Source of the DNA: Niastella sp. OAS944
GTDB taxonomy: Bacteria; Bacteroidota; Bacteroidia; Chitinophagales; Chitinophagaceae
Direction of reading: 5' to 3'
NCBI GenBank assembly: GCA_024809215.1
Contig: JANUBW010000004.1
Coordinates: 372,001-436,000 of the forward strand
DNA: 64,000 nt
Under the pieces are notes generated by a model, which saw only the letters and a list, made by a program, of their open reading frames with translations, ran no database searches and was not told the DNA's origin. Shown piece by piece: positions 17,778 to 27,253 of the stretch. A program made the position numbers and the translations under genes. The first letter of the stretch is position 1, and each line of letters opens with the position of its first letter.

Positions 17778-19787
17778 TTACTGTTGATAGTCGAAAGTTC
17801 CCATTGCGCCATTGTAATCCTGCCAGCCTATGGTTTGCGTTAGCCATGTGTTGCTGGATAAAAGAGAAGAATGTAATCCGCCAATGTAATAGTTAGGCCT
17901 AAATAAAATATTCACAGCTGCGTTATTTTCTCTGTCCCAGGGAGCATCAAGTGCTGCATTTTTAAATTTGGCATTATATAGATCCCTTAGCTTTTTAAAC
18001 TGCTCTTTCATTGTTTTCGAATCCGAATCAGGATCAATTGAGATTCCCGCTCTATCTGCTGCTGTTAACGGATCTGCACTGGCGCCGTTACCAAATGCTT
18101 GCGTCTCCCAGTAATATCCCTGACGGCTGGTGCCGTTGAGCTTAGCTATTCCCAGTTTGGAATTTGTATTGTCGGCTCCTTCGTCATCGTATAACATCCA
18201 GCGCTGAAGGTCCCAGAAGCGTTTTCCTTCATAGGCCAGTTCCACACGACGCTCGTACAGGCAGGCTTCCAAAGCGGCATACTTGTTTGCGAGTATTCCT
18301 ATACCATAATTGTTGGCCTTAACAGAATCAGGAAATACACGTTTGCGTACTTTAACGAGGTAATCAGAACACTTACCGGTTTCGTTTTTAGCAGCATAAC
18401 ATTCGGCGATATTCAATAACAATTCACCATAGCGATAGTCTAAGATGTCGGTGCCAGAACTTGCAAAGGTTGTGCTGTCTGCAGCAGGATTAGACATCTT
18501 ACGAACAACTGCCGGACTGCTTACCTGATTATTTCCGTAGAAAAAACCGCTTGTTGCATTTGCATCTTTTTTCCATCTATACAACCAAACAACTTTATTG
18601 GCATTACCTTTAAATGGCCATTTAGAACCCGAGAACGCAAACGTGCGATAAAAACGTGGGTCTCTGTTCTCAAAAAAATAAGTTTCGCTATAACCATTGG
18701 TTGCTGTAGGGCGGGTACCGTCGAACATGGGAAACAGATCGATCATACCTTTGGGTGCTGAGATACCACCGCCACCGTTCATATCTTTAACCCTTACTGC
18801 GCTTTCCCAGCCGTTGTTAAGAACGCCAGATGAGGCAACCGTACTGGAAAGAGGAATTACAAAAATACCTTCGCCCTGCATCGTAGAGGTTCCGGTTCCA
18901 TTGTCAAATTTAAATGGAGCTTCGGCCCAGTCCTTTGCCGAAGTGACGGAAGTACCATAACCGGCAGCCGTTAGTGCAGCTTCAGCCGCAAGACCAGCAT
19001 CAAGGGCTTTTTGCCATTTTGCATTTCCCGGATTGTCCCAGTCAGTATTAAACAGGGGACTGGCAGCGGTGAGAAGCGCCCGGCTTTTCATAGCCAGGGC
19101 CGCGCCAGAGGTAAATCTGCCATAATTAGTACCTGAATTCGCCCATACTGCAGGCAACAATGCTGCAGCAGAGTCGAAGTCCATTGCTATTTGATCAAAA
19201 ACCTCTGAGGTTTTAGCGCGGGGCAGCTTAATGGTCTCATCATCGTTACTGGCATTTTGTACGGTCAATACCAATGGAACACCACCATATACACGAACAA
19301 GATCAAAGTACTGAAGCCCACGCAGGAAATACATTTGTCCTTTTGCTGTCTTTCTGAAATCTTCAGTAAGCGCCTGGGCAACACCGGCATTTACTTTTTC
19401 AATCAAAAAATTACAGAACCGTATGCGGGTGTAAGCTTTGTTATCAACACTACTCTTTGGCGCATCGCCGTAATAAGTATTAGCCTGTGAAGCCTGCAGC
19501 AATTGCTTATTTGGACTGGTCCAATCGGTTACCGTTCCACCAAGTTCGTCTGTAGCCTGTGACCTGGTAGCATCATACGCACCAACCAGCACAGACCTTG
19601 GATCCTTATAGCTTGCAAAATAAAAATTGTAAAGCCTGTCGATATACGCACCGGTCAACGCCTCACTGGTGAACATGCTTTCATCATATTTGTCATAGCT
19701 CTTCATGTCTTCAAGAAATTTTTTATTACAACCTGCCGCTGCCACAAAAACAACGAAGAACAAAAGATATGCTATTTTATTTTTCAT
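17778..19787 (-). CDS. SusD/RagB family glycan-binding lipoprotein
   Basis: Surface lipoprotein that forms the lid of the SusC transporter and captures oligosaccharides. From the ATG at 19787 it has 669 residues, with a lipoprotein signal ending AAAGC (Cys19) followed by NKKFLED. SusD landmarks are GQMYFLRGLQYFDLVRVYGG near residue 155, the TPR-like helices around it, and the C-terminal LLNIAECYAAKN and RRVELAYEGKRFWDLQRW segments. The start at 19847 would precede the signal peptide and overlap the SusC gene, so it is rejected. It is 29 bp downstream of SusC and ends at a strong terminator. At 669 residues it is longer than a typical 500-600 residue SusD. Confidence 0.93.
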   Translation of the reverse strand: MKNKIAYLLFFVVFVAAAGCNKKFLEDMKSYDKYDESMFTSEALTGAYIDRLYNFYFASYKDPRSVLVGAYDATRSQATDELGGTVTDWTSPNKQLLQASQANTYYGDAPKSSVDNKAYTRIRFCNFLIEKVNAGVAQALTEDFRKTAKGQMYFLRGLQYFDLVRVYGGVPLVLTVQNASNDDETIKLPRAKTSEVFDQIAMDFDSAAALLPAVWANSGTNYGRFTSGAALAMKSRALLTAASPLFNTDWDNPGNAKWQKALDAGLAAEAALTAAGYGTSVTSAKDWAEAPFKFDNGTGTSTMQGEGIFVIPLSSTVASSGVLNNGWESAVRVKDMNGGGGISAPKGMIDLFPMFDGTRPTATNGYSETYFFENRDPRFYRTFAFSGSKWPFKGNANKVVWLYRWKKDANATSGFFYGNNQVSSPAVVRKMSNPAADSTTFASSGTDILDYRYGELLLNIAECYAAKNETGKCSDYLVKVRKRVFPDSVKANNYGIGILANKYAALEACLYERRVELAYEGKRFWDLQRWMLYDDEGADNTNSKLGIAKLNGTSRQGYYWETQAFGNGASADPLTAADRAGISIDPDSDSKTMKEQFKKLRDLYNAKFKNAALDAPWDRENNAAVNILFRPNYYIGGLHSSLLSSNTWLTQTIGWQDYNGAMGTFDYQQ

Positions 19788-19816
19788 AATAACAATATAA
19801 TCAGTTATCAATTTTG

Positions 19817-22800
19817 TTAGAACCCTACATTTACGCCCAGTGCCCATGTACGCAGTGTTGGATAAGCTACGTTTGGTGCATCATACATATTGCGGTATTT
19901 GTAAGGATATGGATTATAGAAATCCCACAAATTGTTACCAGAAATGTATACTCTGGCGTTATAAAGCCTGGCTCTGCCCACTAAGCTTTTTGGCAATGTA
20001 TAACCAATGGTAAGCGTACGCACATATGAACGGAAAGAAGATACTTTCCAGAAGTCGGCGTCAGAATTAGTTCCACCCCATTCGGCAGCGGCCATGTTAG
20101 GATATTTACCCAAAGGATTATCTACTGCATCGTACATATCTTTCAGGTAAATCGGCTGCGACCAAATGCTGGCAGTACTGCTGGTAGAGTTTCTTAACCA
20201 ATCGATCTGGTTCATACCTCCCCATGAAGTAGCGATCTGCGCACTTAAGGTTATTCCTTTATAAGAAGCACTAAGGTTGGTATTGATACCATATGTTCTG
20301 TTATCTTTTTTCAGCTTAACCCAATCCTGCTGAGAGTCTTTATCAACAATCCCGTTTGGTCCGGCATAAGTACCATCAGCTGTGTTAAGAGCACCCCGCA
20401 CATCTTCATAGGCAATCATACCTTTTTTCATGCCCGCCTTGGTTACGATATCGCCGTATTTAGGGGCAGCGGCGGGCACACCTGATTTGGCTGCATTATC
20501 AGTTAGGTATTGCCAGTAGTTATTGATATCATCGTCGGTACGTAAGATACCATCGCCGGTTGAAGTTTCCCTCCAGGTCTTTAGACCCCAAATACTTGTT
20601 ACACTGGTATTGCCCACAGCTTTCCTTGTTTCCATAACACCGGGATATGCGAATGGCTGGTCGAAGTATTTTATCGTTCTGCTGTTGCCGGTACCAAAGT
20701 TCATGTTTATTGTGTAGTCAACTTTGTTGGCTATTTTATCTTTCCAGGTTACTGAAATTTCAGTACCCCACCATTTTACAGCAGAATAGTTTTGTTCAGC
20801 AAATCCGCCGCCCACTGAATAAGGTGTGCCGCTTGCATCACGCATATCAGTTAGCATGTCAGTAGATTTATTAAAATACTGATCAACATTTACAGACAGA
20901 CGATTACGCAGTACGCTGAAATCAATACCGAAGTTACGTTGAGCGGTATTATCCCATTTAATATCTCTGTTAGGAGCTACTTCCGGTGTTATACCGGTTG
21001 TAAGCGTACCACCATTGCTTCCGAAACCGTTACCAGTACCAGGTAATATACTATAAGTCTGCATCCATTTCCAAGGCTTAACGTTATCGTTACCTGTTTT
21101 ACCAACGGAAGCACGCAACTTCAGGAAGTTCACAAAGTTTACGTTCTCTTTAAAGAAGTTTTCGTCAGATATAACCCAACCTGCTGAAACAGTTGGGAAG
21201 AAACCCCAATAGTTTTCAGGAGCAAAACGTGAAGAAGCATCTGCACGGCCAACAACCTGTAAAAGGTATCTGTTCTTATAGGCATAGCTTAAACGGCCTA
21301 AATAAGAAAGGGTACCATTCTCAAACCTGGTGGTAATGGTGGTAGAGTTGTTTATTGTTCCGGCAGAAACAGAAGTACCATTGTAAAAACCAGGTATAGG
21401 CTGATCGTAAAGTTGTTGCCTGTCGTCATAGGTATTTTTTGCGCGCTCACCACCGAATACGGCGGCAATGTTATGATCGCCAAAGCTGCGGTCATAATTC
21501 ACAAAAAAGTTTATTTGTTCTGTGGTACCGGTAGGGTTATTATATACAACACGCGACTGGCTTCTGTTTACAACAGGCGCATCCCATTTGGTAGTATCAT
21601 CATATAAGTGATAACCTGCCTTATCTCCCGAGCCGTTACGTGACAAGGTAACAGCATTCATTACCTGCTCGTTTGTAGATGAGCTGGATTGTATTGCGTA
21701 TGTTGCTTTTGCAGACAGGCCTTTGATCCAGGGCACTTCATATGACAATGAAAAATTAGCATTGTAGTTAAACCCTTTTTGCGTTGTTTTAGAACCATTG
21801 TTCAACAATGCAAAGAAGTTGGTACCCGAAATAACGGTATTACTATTTACGGCGCCTAATCTGTTAGGGCCCATGGAAGGAGAAACATACCTGTCGACCC
21901 CACCAATATTCCACATCCATGGTATGAACTTAGGCATATGGAGCAAATTGCTATAATCTGCCTGCTCACCGCCTGAATTTCCATAGGTATTATCGCTAAT
22001 ACCCATTTTTGTAAATGTTCTTGAAAGGTTTGAATTGGTTGCGGCAATGGTAGCAGAAAGCTTCAGGCCATTTGCCACGGTTACATCAGAACCGGCCCTG
22101 AACGTATATCTTTTAAAATCGTTCACACCCAAATTAGCCCCCTGAGTGTAATAAGACCCACCCATAAAATAGGTTGCTTTTTCAGATCCGCCACTAACAG
22201 TTAAAGCATGTTGCTGGGCAGTTGCCGGCTTCCATGCTTCCTTCAACCAGTCATAATTTATATCTTTCATTCGCTCCAGTTCTTCATCAGTAAAGAACTG
22301 GTTGACAGTCCAGTTACCAATACCGCGGCCGAAACGATTGGTGAAAATACCATAATCATAAGCATTCATCACCTTGCCATGGCTAACCGCATCGGTGAGC
22401 TCAAACTTACCAGAGTAGTTGATCTTTGGCGCGCCTGCTTTTCCTCTTTTTGTTTTCACCACAATGGCGCCCTGTGATGCACGCGAACCATAAATGGCAG
22501 CCGCAGCATCACGCAGTACGGTAATGCTTTCTACCTCGGAAGGATCAAGCTGATTAAAACGGTCCATCGAAGATAATCCAGATCCGGGGTCTACCTGTAT
22601 CACATCATCTATCACAATCAGGGGATTGGTGTTACCACCATCTTTACCCCAGTTAAACTGCTGACGAATGTTTAAGCTTGCCATTACGCCGGGACGATTG
22701 GCACCGCCAGTTACAGCTAACCCAGGTACCTGGCCTCTCAGGGCTTCAGTAAGGGTAGGTACAGGCTGTTCGGTAAGTTTTGACATATTAACGTTAACCA

Positions 22801-23173
22801 CGGACCCGGTAACATTTTTTTGTCTTTGTGTACCATAACCAATCACAATCACATCATCCAACTTATTATCAGCATTTGATAACGCTACATTAATAGAAGG
22901 ATGCGCCGCTACTTTTACTTCCTTAATGGCGAATGAGATGTGTGTAAACACGATCGTTTGCTCGGGCGTAGCCATTAATTTGTAATTACCATTTGCATCG
23001 GTAACTACATTGGCAGCGGTTCCCTTAACCGATACGGTAACACCCGCTACTGGCTTACCTTCAGCGTCGGTAACCTGCCCCGTAACCTCTCTCACCTGGG
23101 CAAAGGAGCCCACTGTTATCAGCAACAGCAGGATAAATGAAAGGGAAAACTTTTTAGATAGTCGCAAATTCAT
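19817..23173 (-). CDS. SusC/RagA TonB-dependent outer-membrane transporter
   Basis: Imports oligosaccharides across the outer membrane using TonB energy. It has 1118 residues with a signal peptide ending GSFAQ. A carboxypeptidase-regulatory-like domain (VTGQVTDAEGKPVAGVTVSV) spans about 28-110, a TonB-box-like segment DDVIVIGYG lies near 110, and the plug carries the SusC signature EVESITVLRDAAAAIYGSRA. A C-terminal 22-strand barrel follows, ending GVNVGF. It lacks an N-terminal STN/secretin domain, so it is not built for direct anti-sigma signalling. Paired with SusD 29 bp downstream and preceded by DUF3826. Confidence 0.95.
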   Translation of the reverse strand: MNLRLSKKFSLSFILLLLITVGSFAQVREVTGQVTDAEGKPVAGVTVSVKGTAANVVTDANGNYKLMATPEQTIVFTHISFAIKEVKVAAHPSINVALSNADNKLDDVIVIGYGTQRQKNVTGSVVNVNMSKLTEQPVPTLTEALRGQVPGLAVTGGANRPGVMASLNIRQQFNWGKDGGNTNPLIVIDDVIQVDPGSGLSSMDRFNQLDPSEVESITVLRDAAAAIYGSRASQGAIVVKTKRGKAGAPKINYSGKFELTDAVSHGKVMNAYDYGIFTNRFGRGIGNWTVNQFFTDEELERMKDINYDWLKEAWKPATAQQHALTVSGGSEKATYFMGGSYYTQGANLGVNDFKRYTFRAGSDVTVANGLKLSATIAATNSNLSRTFTKMGISDNTYGNSGGEQADYSNLLHMPKFIPWMWNIGGVDRYVSPSMGPNRLGAVNSNTVISGTNFFALLNNGSKTTQKGFNYNANFSLSYEVPWIKGLSAKATYAIQSSSSTNEQVMNAVTLSRNGSGDKAGYHLYDDTTKWDAPVVNRSQSRVVYNNPTGTTEQINFFVNYDRSFGDHNIAAVFGGERAKNTYDDRQQLYDQPIPGFYNGTSVSAGTINNSTTITTRFENGTLSYLGRLSYAYKNRYLLQVVGRADASSRFAPENYWGFFPTVSAGWVISDENFFKENVNFVNFLKLRASVGKTGNDNVKPWKWMQTYSILPGTGNGFGSNGGTLTTGITPEVAPNRDIKWDNTAQRNFGIDFSVLRNRLSVNVDQYFNKSTDMLTDMRDASGTPYSVGGGFAEQNYSAVKWWGTEISVTWKDKIANKVDYTINMNFGTGNSRTIKYFDQPFAYPGVMETRKAVGNTSVTSIWGLKTWRETSTGDGILRTDDDINNYWQYLTDNAAKSGVPAAAPKYGDIVTKAGMKKGMIAYEDVRGALNTADGTYAGPNGIVDKDSQQDWVKLKKDNRTYGINTNLSASYKGITLSAQIATSWGGMNQIDWLRNSTSSTASIWSQPIYLKDMYDAVDNPLGKYPNMAAAEWGGTNSDADFWKVSSFRSYVRTLTIGYTLPKSLVGRARLYNARVYISGNNLWDFYNPYPYKYRNMYDAPNVAYPTLRTWALGVNVGF

Positions 23174-23338
23174 ACAGCATTAGTTTTTACGGACTGATAA
23201 AACTTTGTTTGCAATCTCATTCCTCATTAATGGTTTTAAGTCGTGAGAGTAAAACATACAATATTAAGTGTAAAGAGACCCAACAATATGTTAGCCAAAC
23301 ACTATGCATATTGTCTATTTAGAAATACTTATTGTTTA

Positions 23339-24037
23339 CTACTTACTTTGCTTAGCCGCTGCCTTTCTTTCCTTGATGCGTTGCTGCCAGGCGGCCTCTT
23401 CTTTTTTCATGTCGACACCTGCGGCCGACAAATAGTTGTTGATGCGACCTTTATACTTTCCAAATACGCCATGTTTTTTATCAGATGACTCGGCATCCAT
23501 AGCTTTTTCACGCGCTTCGGTTAACCAAATAACTATTTGCTTTTTTTGCTCTTCAGTTAAATTGGGAAGCATATCCTGGTAAGCTGTATATGTAACATTT
23601 AACACATTGAACGTCATCCCGTTTTTCACTTCTTCTATTTGGAGTGGGGTACAAAGGGCGGATAATTTTGTCAAATAGGCAGTGTGCAGTTTTGCCAGTT
23701 CCTGATCGGCATCTGCTTCCAGTTTTTGAATGGCTGCTTTATCGTCGGCAGTCAACTCAGCACCTTTCGATTTTATTTCTTTGATCTTTGCATTGCGTGC
23801 ATCATGTATGTGGCCCAGTGACATATACTGGTCGGCTATTACAGCAGTCACCTTTTTAGTAAAGACAGTGTCACTACTGTGAAACGCTGCAACAATTTTA
23901 GCGGCGCGGTTAGTTATAACCTTTACATACTCTTCCTGCGATTGAGCAGTTTGCGCAAGCCCCGGAGTTACAGAAAATAACATCGTTACAATTGCAAGCC
24001 CTATAACCATTAGATATAAACTACCAGTACGTTTCAT
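23339..24037 (-). CDS. DUF3826 family secreted protein
   Basis: Small secreted protein of unknown function, 232 residues from the ATG at 24037, with a signal peptide ending GLAQTAQ. It is largely helical and rich in Lys/Glu. Motifs that recall DUF3826 are KIVAAFHSSD, QYMSLGHIHDARNAKIKEIK, LCTPLQIEEVKNGMTFNV and a C-terminal INNYLSAAGVDMKKEEAAW. DUF3826 genes are typically found beside pectate lyases and SusC/D pairs in Bacteroidota, as here. It lies 165 bp upstream of SusC and may be the first gene of that transcript. A start at 24082 would precede the signal and is less likely. Confidence 0.75.
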   Translation of the reverse strand: MKRTGSLYLMVIGLAIVTMLFSVTPGLAQTAQSQEEYVKVITNRAAKIVAAFHSSDTVFTKKVTAVIADQYMSLGHIHDARNAKIKEIKSKGAELTADDKAAIQKLEADADQELAKLHTAYLTKLSALCTPLQIEEVKNGMTFNVLNVTYTAYQDMLPNLTEEQKKQIVIWLTEAREKAMDAESSDKKHGVFGKYKGRINNYLSAAGVDMKKEEAAWQQRIKERKAAAKQSK

Positions 24038-24558
24038 TTGGCAATATTGAGTTATGCTCCCGGCGTATATGCCCGAAGTCAAATTTGTTTTACGTTAGTT
24101 GTTACTTTTAGGTTAGCGTGTGTTCAACAGACTCTTTTGTGTAAAAGAGAATTTCCGTTTAACGGATTTGGTTTAAAAACGGTGTAATCAAAGTGCGGGG
24201 TACTTAGCCTGTCTTGTTGATTAGTGTAGATTGTGCAAGGAGTGCTTTGGAGTGTCCGGATAATACGCTGGTGATAACTTCAGCCGAAAAAGCAGGCGAT
24301 ATCATACATGGCGAATAAGGAAGACCGGGCAAGCAAAAGCGCTTCATATGCTCAATCGTTTAAAGTTCCTTCAGAATACAATGGACCATCAGGATCTCTT
24401 AACCAATATTTTCAAAAATCATTGTTATCTGTTTATTATTCATTTTACCGTAATAAAGGTACAGGTGACCCCAAGTGTAAACAATGTAAGGTTTCACTAA
24501 ATTGATGGAATATTTTACTATTTTATGTTGGTCACCTATACCTGCTATTCTTGTAGTT
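24038..24558. promoter_or_regulatory. 521-bp spacer upstream of the DUF3826-susCD block, with inverted repeats
   Basis: It probably contains the promoter for DUF3826-SusC-SusD. I did not find an exact Bacteroidota -33/-7 promoter. Visible structure: a 7-bp hairpin (24132-24138 with 24143-24149), and a 14-bp inverted repeat with one mismatch (24457-24470 and 24530-24543, half-site AGGTACAGGTGACC) separated by 59 bp. Between the half-sites, 24513-24531 resembles elements at 17609-17626 and 56101-56117. The small open frame at 24308-24505 has no coding features. Confidence 0.45.
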
Positions 24559-26970
24559 TTAACGTGTTTGAATAACAACAGTTGCCGGGGGCAAACCTGG
24601 GGATGTTATATTAACCTTAATATTTCCGGCTTTGTTCTTCGATTGAATAATGGCAAGGCACAATCCGTTGTAAGCCTTGTGTGATAAAGCTTTGAACGAT
24701 TCCATACTGGCCGGGTAGCCATTATCCATACCAGCCAAAACGCCCTCGCCCACCACTTCAACACTTATCTTGTTGTTGGCTTCGGGCACCAAATTGCCGT
24801 TTTTATCTAAAATTCGCACGGTGACAAAAGAGAGGTCTTTTCCGTCGGCATGGAGGATTCTTTTATCTGGCACTATTTCCAGACGGGCGGGTTCACCGGC
24901 CGTTTTTATCAGTTTTGTGAGCACTACTTTACCATCTTTCCGCGATACAGCTTTCAGGGTCCCAGGCTCATACTTTACCCGCCATTGCACATGAATATCA
25001 AGCGGTTGTTTTTTACGAACACCTAATGAACGGTCATTCAGGAACAACTCTACCTCATCGGCATTATTATAATAAGCCCATACATCTACTTCTTTACCAG
25101 CTGTCCAGTTCCAATGGGGAAATACATGTAACACTGTTTTATTGGTCCATTCGCTCTGGTACATATAATAAGCGTCCTTAGGGAAACCTGCCAAATCGAT
25201 GATACCATAATAAGAACTGCGGGCCGGCCAGGGATATGGCACGGGCTCACCCAGAAAATCAAAGCCAGACCATACAAATAAACCACTCATAAACTCATGC
25301 TCCTTTATGATCTTCCAGGTTTGTTCGTGGGTTGAACCCCAATACGCGGCTACATGATCATAGGCAGAAACCGTATAATCGGGGTTGCCATTCTCTACAA
25401 ATTTTTGTCCTTTTAATGGCCAGAACCGGATACTGTCTGAAGGCATATCGTAATGCCCGCGGCTGGCGAGGGCCGACATAGTTTCCGTTGCCAGGAATTT
25501 TTTACCGGGATAACGGGTTTGAAAATCGGCATATAATTGCTGATTGTAATTCATTCCCATCAGGTCCAATGCATTGGCCTGATATATAAAGTTCTTTGTA
25601 GTGTCAGTTTCGGTAAGCGCCGATGTTACGGGTCTTGTAGTGTCGAGCTGTTTTACAATGTTCACCAGTTCTTTTGTAATGGGTATACCGGTGCTATCGA
25701 ACTGTTCGCGGATCTCGTTGCCTATACTCCAGATAATTACCGAGGGGTGATTGCGGTCTCTTTTTATCTGGTCTTCCAGGTCCTGCTTATGCCATTTATC
25801 CCAGTCGATATTATAATCAAATTTGTTCTTTTTCTTCTTCCACATATCGAAGGCTTCGTCCATTACAATAAAGCCCATTTTATCGCAGAGGTCGAGAAAC
25901 TCCGGTGCCGGCGGGTTGTGCGAGGTACGAATGGCATTACAGCCCATATCTTTCAGGATCTGTAACTGCCGCTCCATGGCGCGAACGTTAACAGCTGCGC
26001 CCAATGCGCCCAGGTCGTGGTGCATACACACACCCAGTATCTTGGTGGGTTTTCCATTCAATGAAAAACCTTTCTGAACATCAAAATTGAAATACCTGAT
26101 GCCGAATGGTGTTGCATATTCATCAACAATTTTTCCATTCACTACCACCCGGGTAACTGCCTTATATAAGTAGGGCGTTTCAACAGACCATAATTTCGGC
26201 AGGTTAATAGCAGCCGAACAGGTATAGGTTGATATTCCTACCGGTATAAGAGGATTACCATTCATTAACGCATTCCCCCTGCTTACCAGTTTGCCTGCCG
26301 CATCATATATATACGTATATACATTTCCCTTCCCTTCTTCTCCTGTGTTCTTTACTTGTGTTTTTATTTGCACCATGGCAATATTGGCGCTGACAATTGG
26401 AGTTGTTACAAATGTGCCCCATTGCTCAATGGCCACTTTATTGGTGAGCACCAGCCGTACATTGCGATAAATGCCCGAACCGGTATACCAGCGCGAGTTG
26501 GGTTGTAAAGAATTGTCAACCTTTACAGCCATTACCTGCTGAGCCGCATTGGTGTCGCAGTATTCCGTTACATCGTAGCCAAATGAAATGTACCCATTGG
26601 CGCGTTTGCCTACATAATGGCCATTTACCCATACTTCGCTGTTGCGATATATACCGTCAAACTCAATAGTTACTTTTTTATCTTTTGCATTGGCAGGCAG
26701 CGTAAATGTTTTACGGTACCAGCCGATACCTGTGGGCAGGGCTGCCTGGTTGGGCGTACCCGGGTGTTTATCGCTGAACTCGCCTTCTATACTCCAGTCG
26801 TGCGGCAGGCTGAGGGTGCGCCAGCTATTATCGTTATAACTTACTTCTTTGGCAATAGCGGTATCGCCTAACCAAAATTTCCAGTCGTTGTTGAAATCGA
26901 TGATCGTTCGTTGGGCGGATGCGCTTTGATTCAATAACACCAATAACAGTATATATAGACACTTCTTCAT
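24559..26970 (-). CDS. Secreted GH2 beta-galactosidase with DUF4982 and C-terminal Ig-like domains
   Basis: Retaining GH2 enzyme predicted to release beta-linked galactose (or a related sugar) from pectin side chains. It has 803 residues from the ATG at 26970, with a signal peptide ending SASAQ. Order of domains: jelly roll (LPHDWSIEGEF, GWYRKTF), Ig-like, TIM barrel with Glu419 in SIGNEI (acid/base) and Glu496 in ATETMS (nucleophile), then a DUF4982-like segment (DVWAYYNNADEVELFLN) and a C-terminal sandwich with LHADGKDLSFVTV. The alternative start at 27096 falls in iterated spacer DNA. It is the nearest gene upstream of DUF3826 but separated by 521 bp, so probably a separate transcript. The beta-galactosidase label follows the architecture; specificity is inferred. 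Confidence 0.9.
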   Translation of the reverse strand: MKKCLYILLLVLLNQSASAQRTIIDFNNDWKFWLGDTAIAKEVSYNDNSWRTLSLPHDWSIEGEFSDKHPGTPNQAALPTGIGWYRKTFTLPANAKDKKVTIEFDGIYRNSEVWVNGHYVGKRANGYISFGYDVTEYCDTNAAQQVMAVKVDNSLQPNSRWYTGSGIYRNVRLVLTNKVAIEQWGTFVTTPIVSANIAMVQIKTQVKNTGEEGKGNVYTYIYDAAGKLVSRGNALMNGNPLIPVGISTYTCSAAINLPKLWSVETPYLYKAVTRVVVNGKIVDEYATPFGIRYFNFDVQKGFSLNGKPTKILGVCMHHDLGALGAAVNVRAMERQLQILKDMGCNAIRTSHNPPAPEFLDLCDKMGFIVMDEAFDMWKKKKNKFDYNIDWDKWHKQDLEDQIKRDRNHPSVIIWSIGNEIREQFDSTGIPITKELVNIVKQLDTTRPVTSALTETDTTKNFIYQANALDLMGMNYNQQLYADFQTRYPGKKFLATETMSALASRGHYDMPSDSIRFWPLKGQKFVENGNPDYTVSAYDHVAAYWGSTHEQTWKIIKEHEFMSGLFVWSGFDFLGEPVPYPWPARSSYYGIIDLAGFPKDAYYMYQSEWTNKTVLHVFPHWNWTAGKEVDVWAYYNNADEVELFLNDRSLGVRKKQPLDIHVQWRVKYEPGTLKAVSRKDGKVVLTKLIKTAGEPARLEIVPDKRILHADGKDLSFVTVRILDKNGNLVPEANNKISVEVVGEGVLAGMDNGYPASMESFKALSHKAYNGLCLAIIQSKNKAGNIKVNITSPGLPPATVVIQTR

Positions 26971-27253
26971 TCTTAATTTTTTTGTCGGCAATCGGCAATC
27001 GTGAATCGGCAATGATGCCCGAAACTTAAGGCCTCGCTGTCGTGAAACGGAAAATACAGCTGCAAGCGGTAAGCTGTAAGCTATAAGCAAATACAAAGGC
27101 CGAAAATACAGCTGAAAGCCGAAAGCAAATACAAAAGTTGCAATCCGGAACTGTATTTACTTTTTCATTTTTCATTTAACATTTTTCATTCTTCATTTCT
27201 TCACTTCAACATTCGATATTGAACATTCGATATTCGGCATTCAACATTCAAAC
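26971..27253. repeat. Spacer made of four different iterated words
   Basis: Between the GH43-like stop and GH2 start the DNA is almost entirely reiterated. Positions 26985-27013 iterate TCGGCAA/CGTGAA. Positions 27053-27130 iterate an AAATACAGCTGAAAGC/TAAGCTATAAGC type. Positions 27161-27205 iterate TTTTTCATT/TTCTTCATT. Positions 27208-27250 iterate AACATTCGATATT. The last array ends 3 bp before the stop codon. No terminator hairpin and no credible gene. Confidence 0.75.

Noticed and set aside
24308..24505. 65-codon plus-strand frame in the spacer before DUF3826
   Set aside because: Serine/lysine-rich, no domain; the region contains inverted repeats and probably a promoter.
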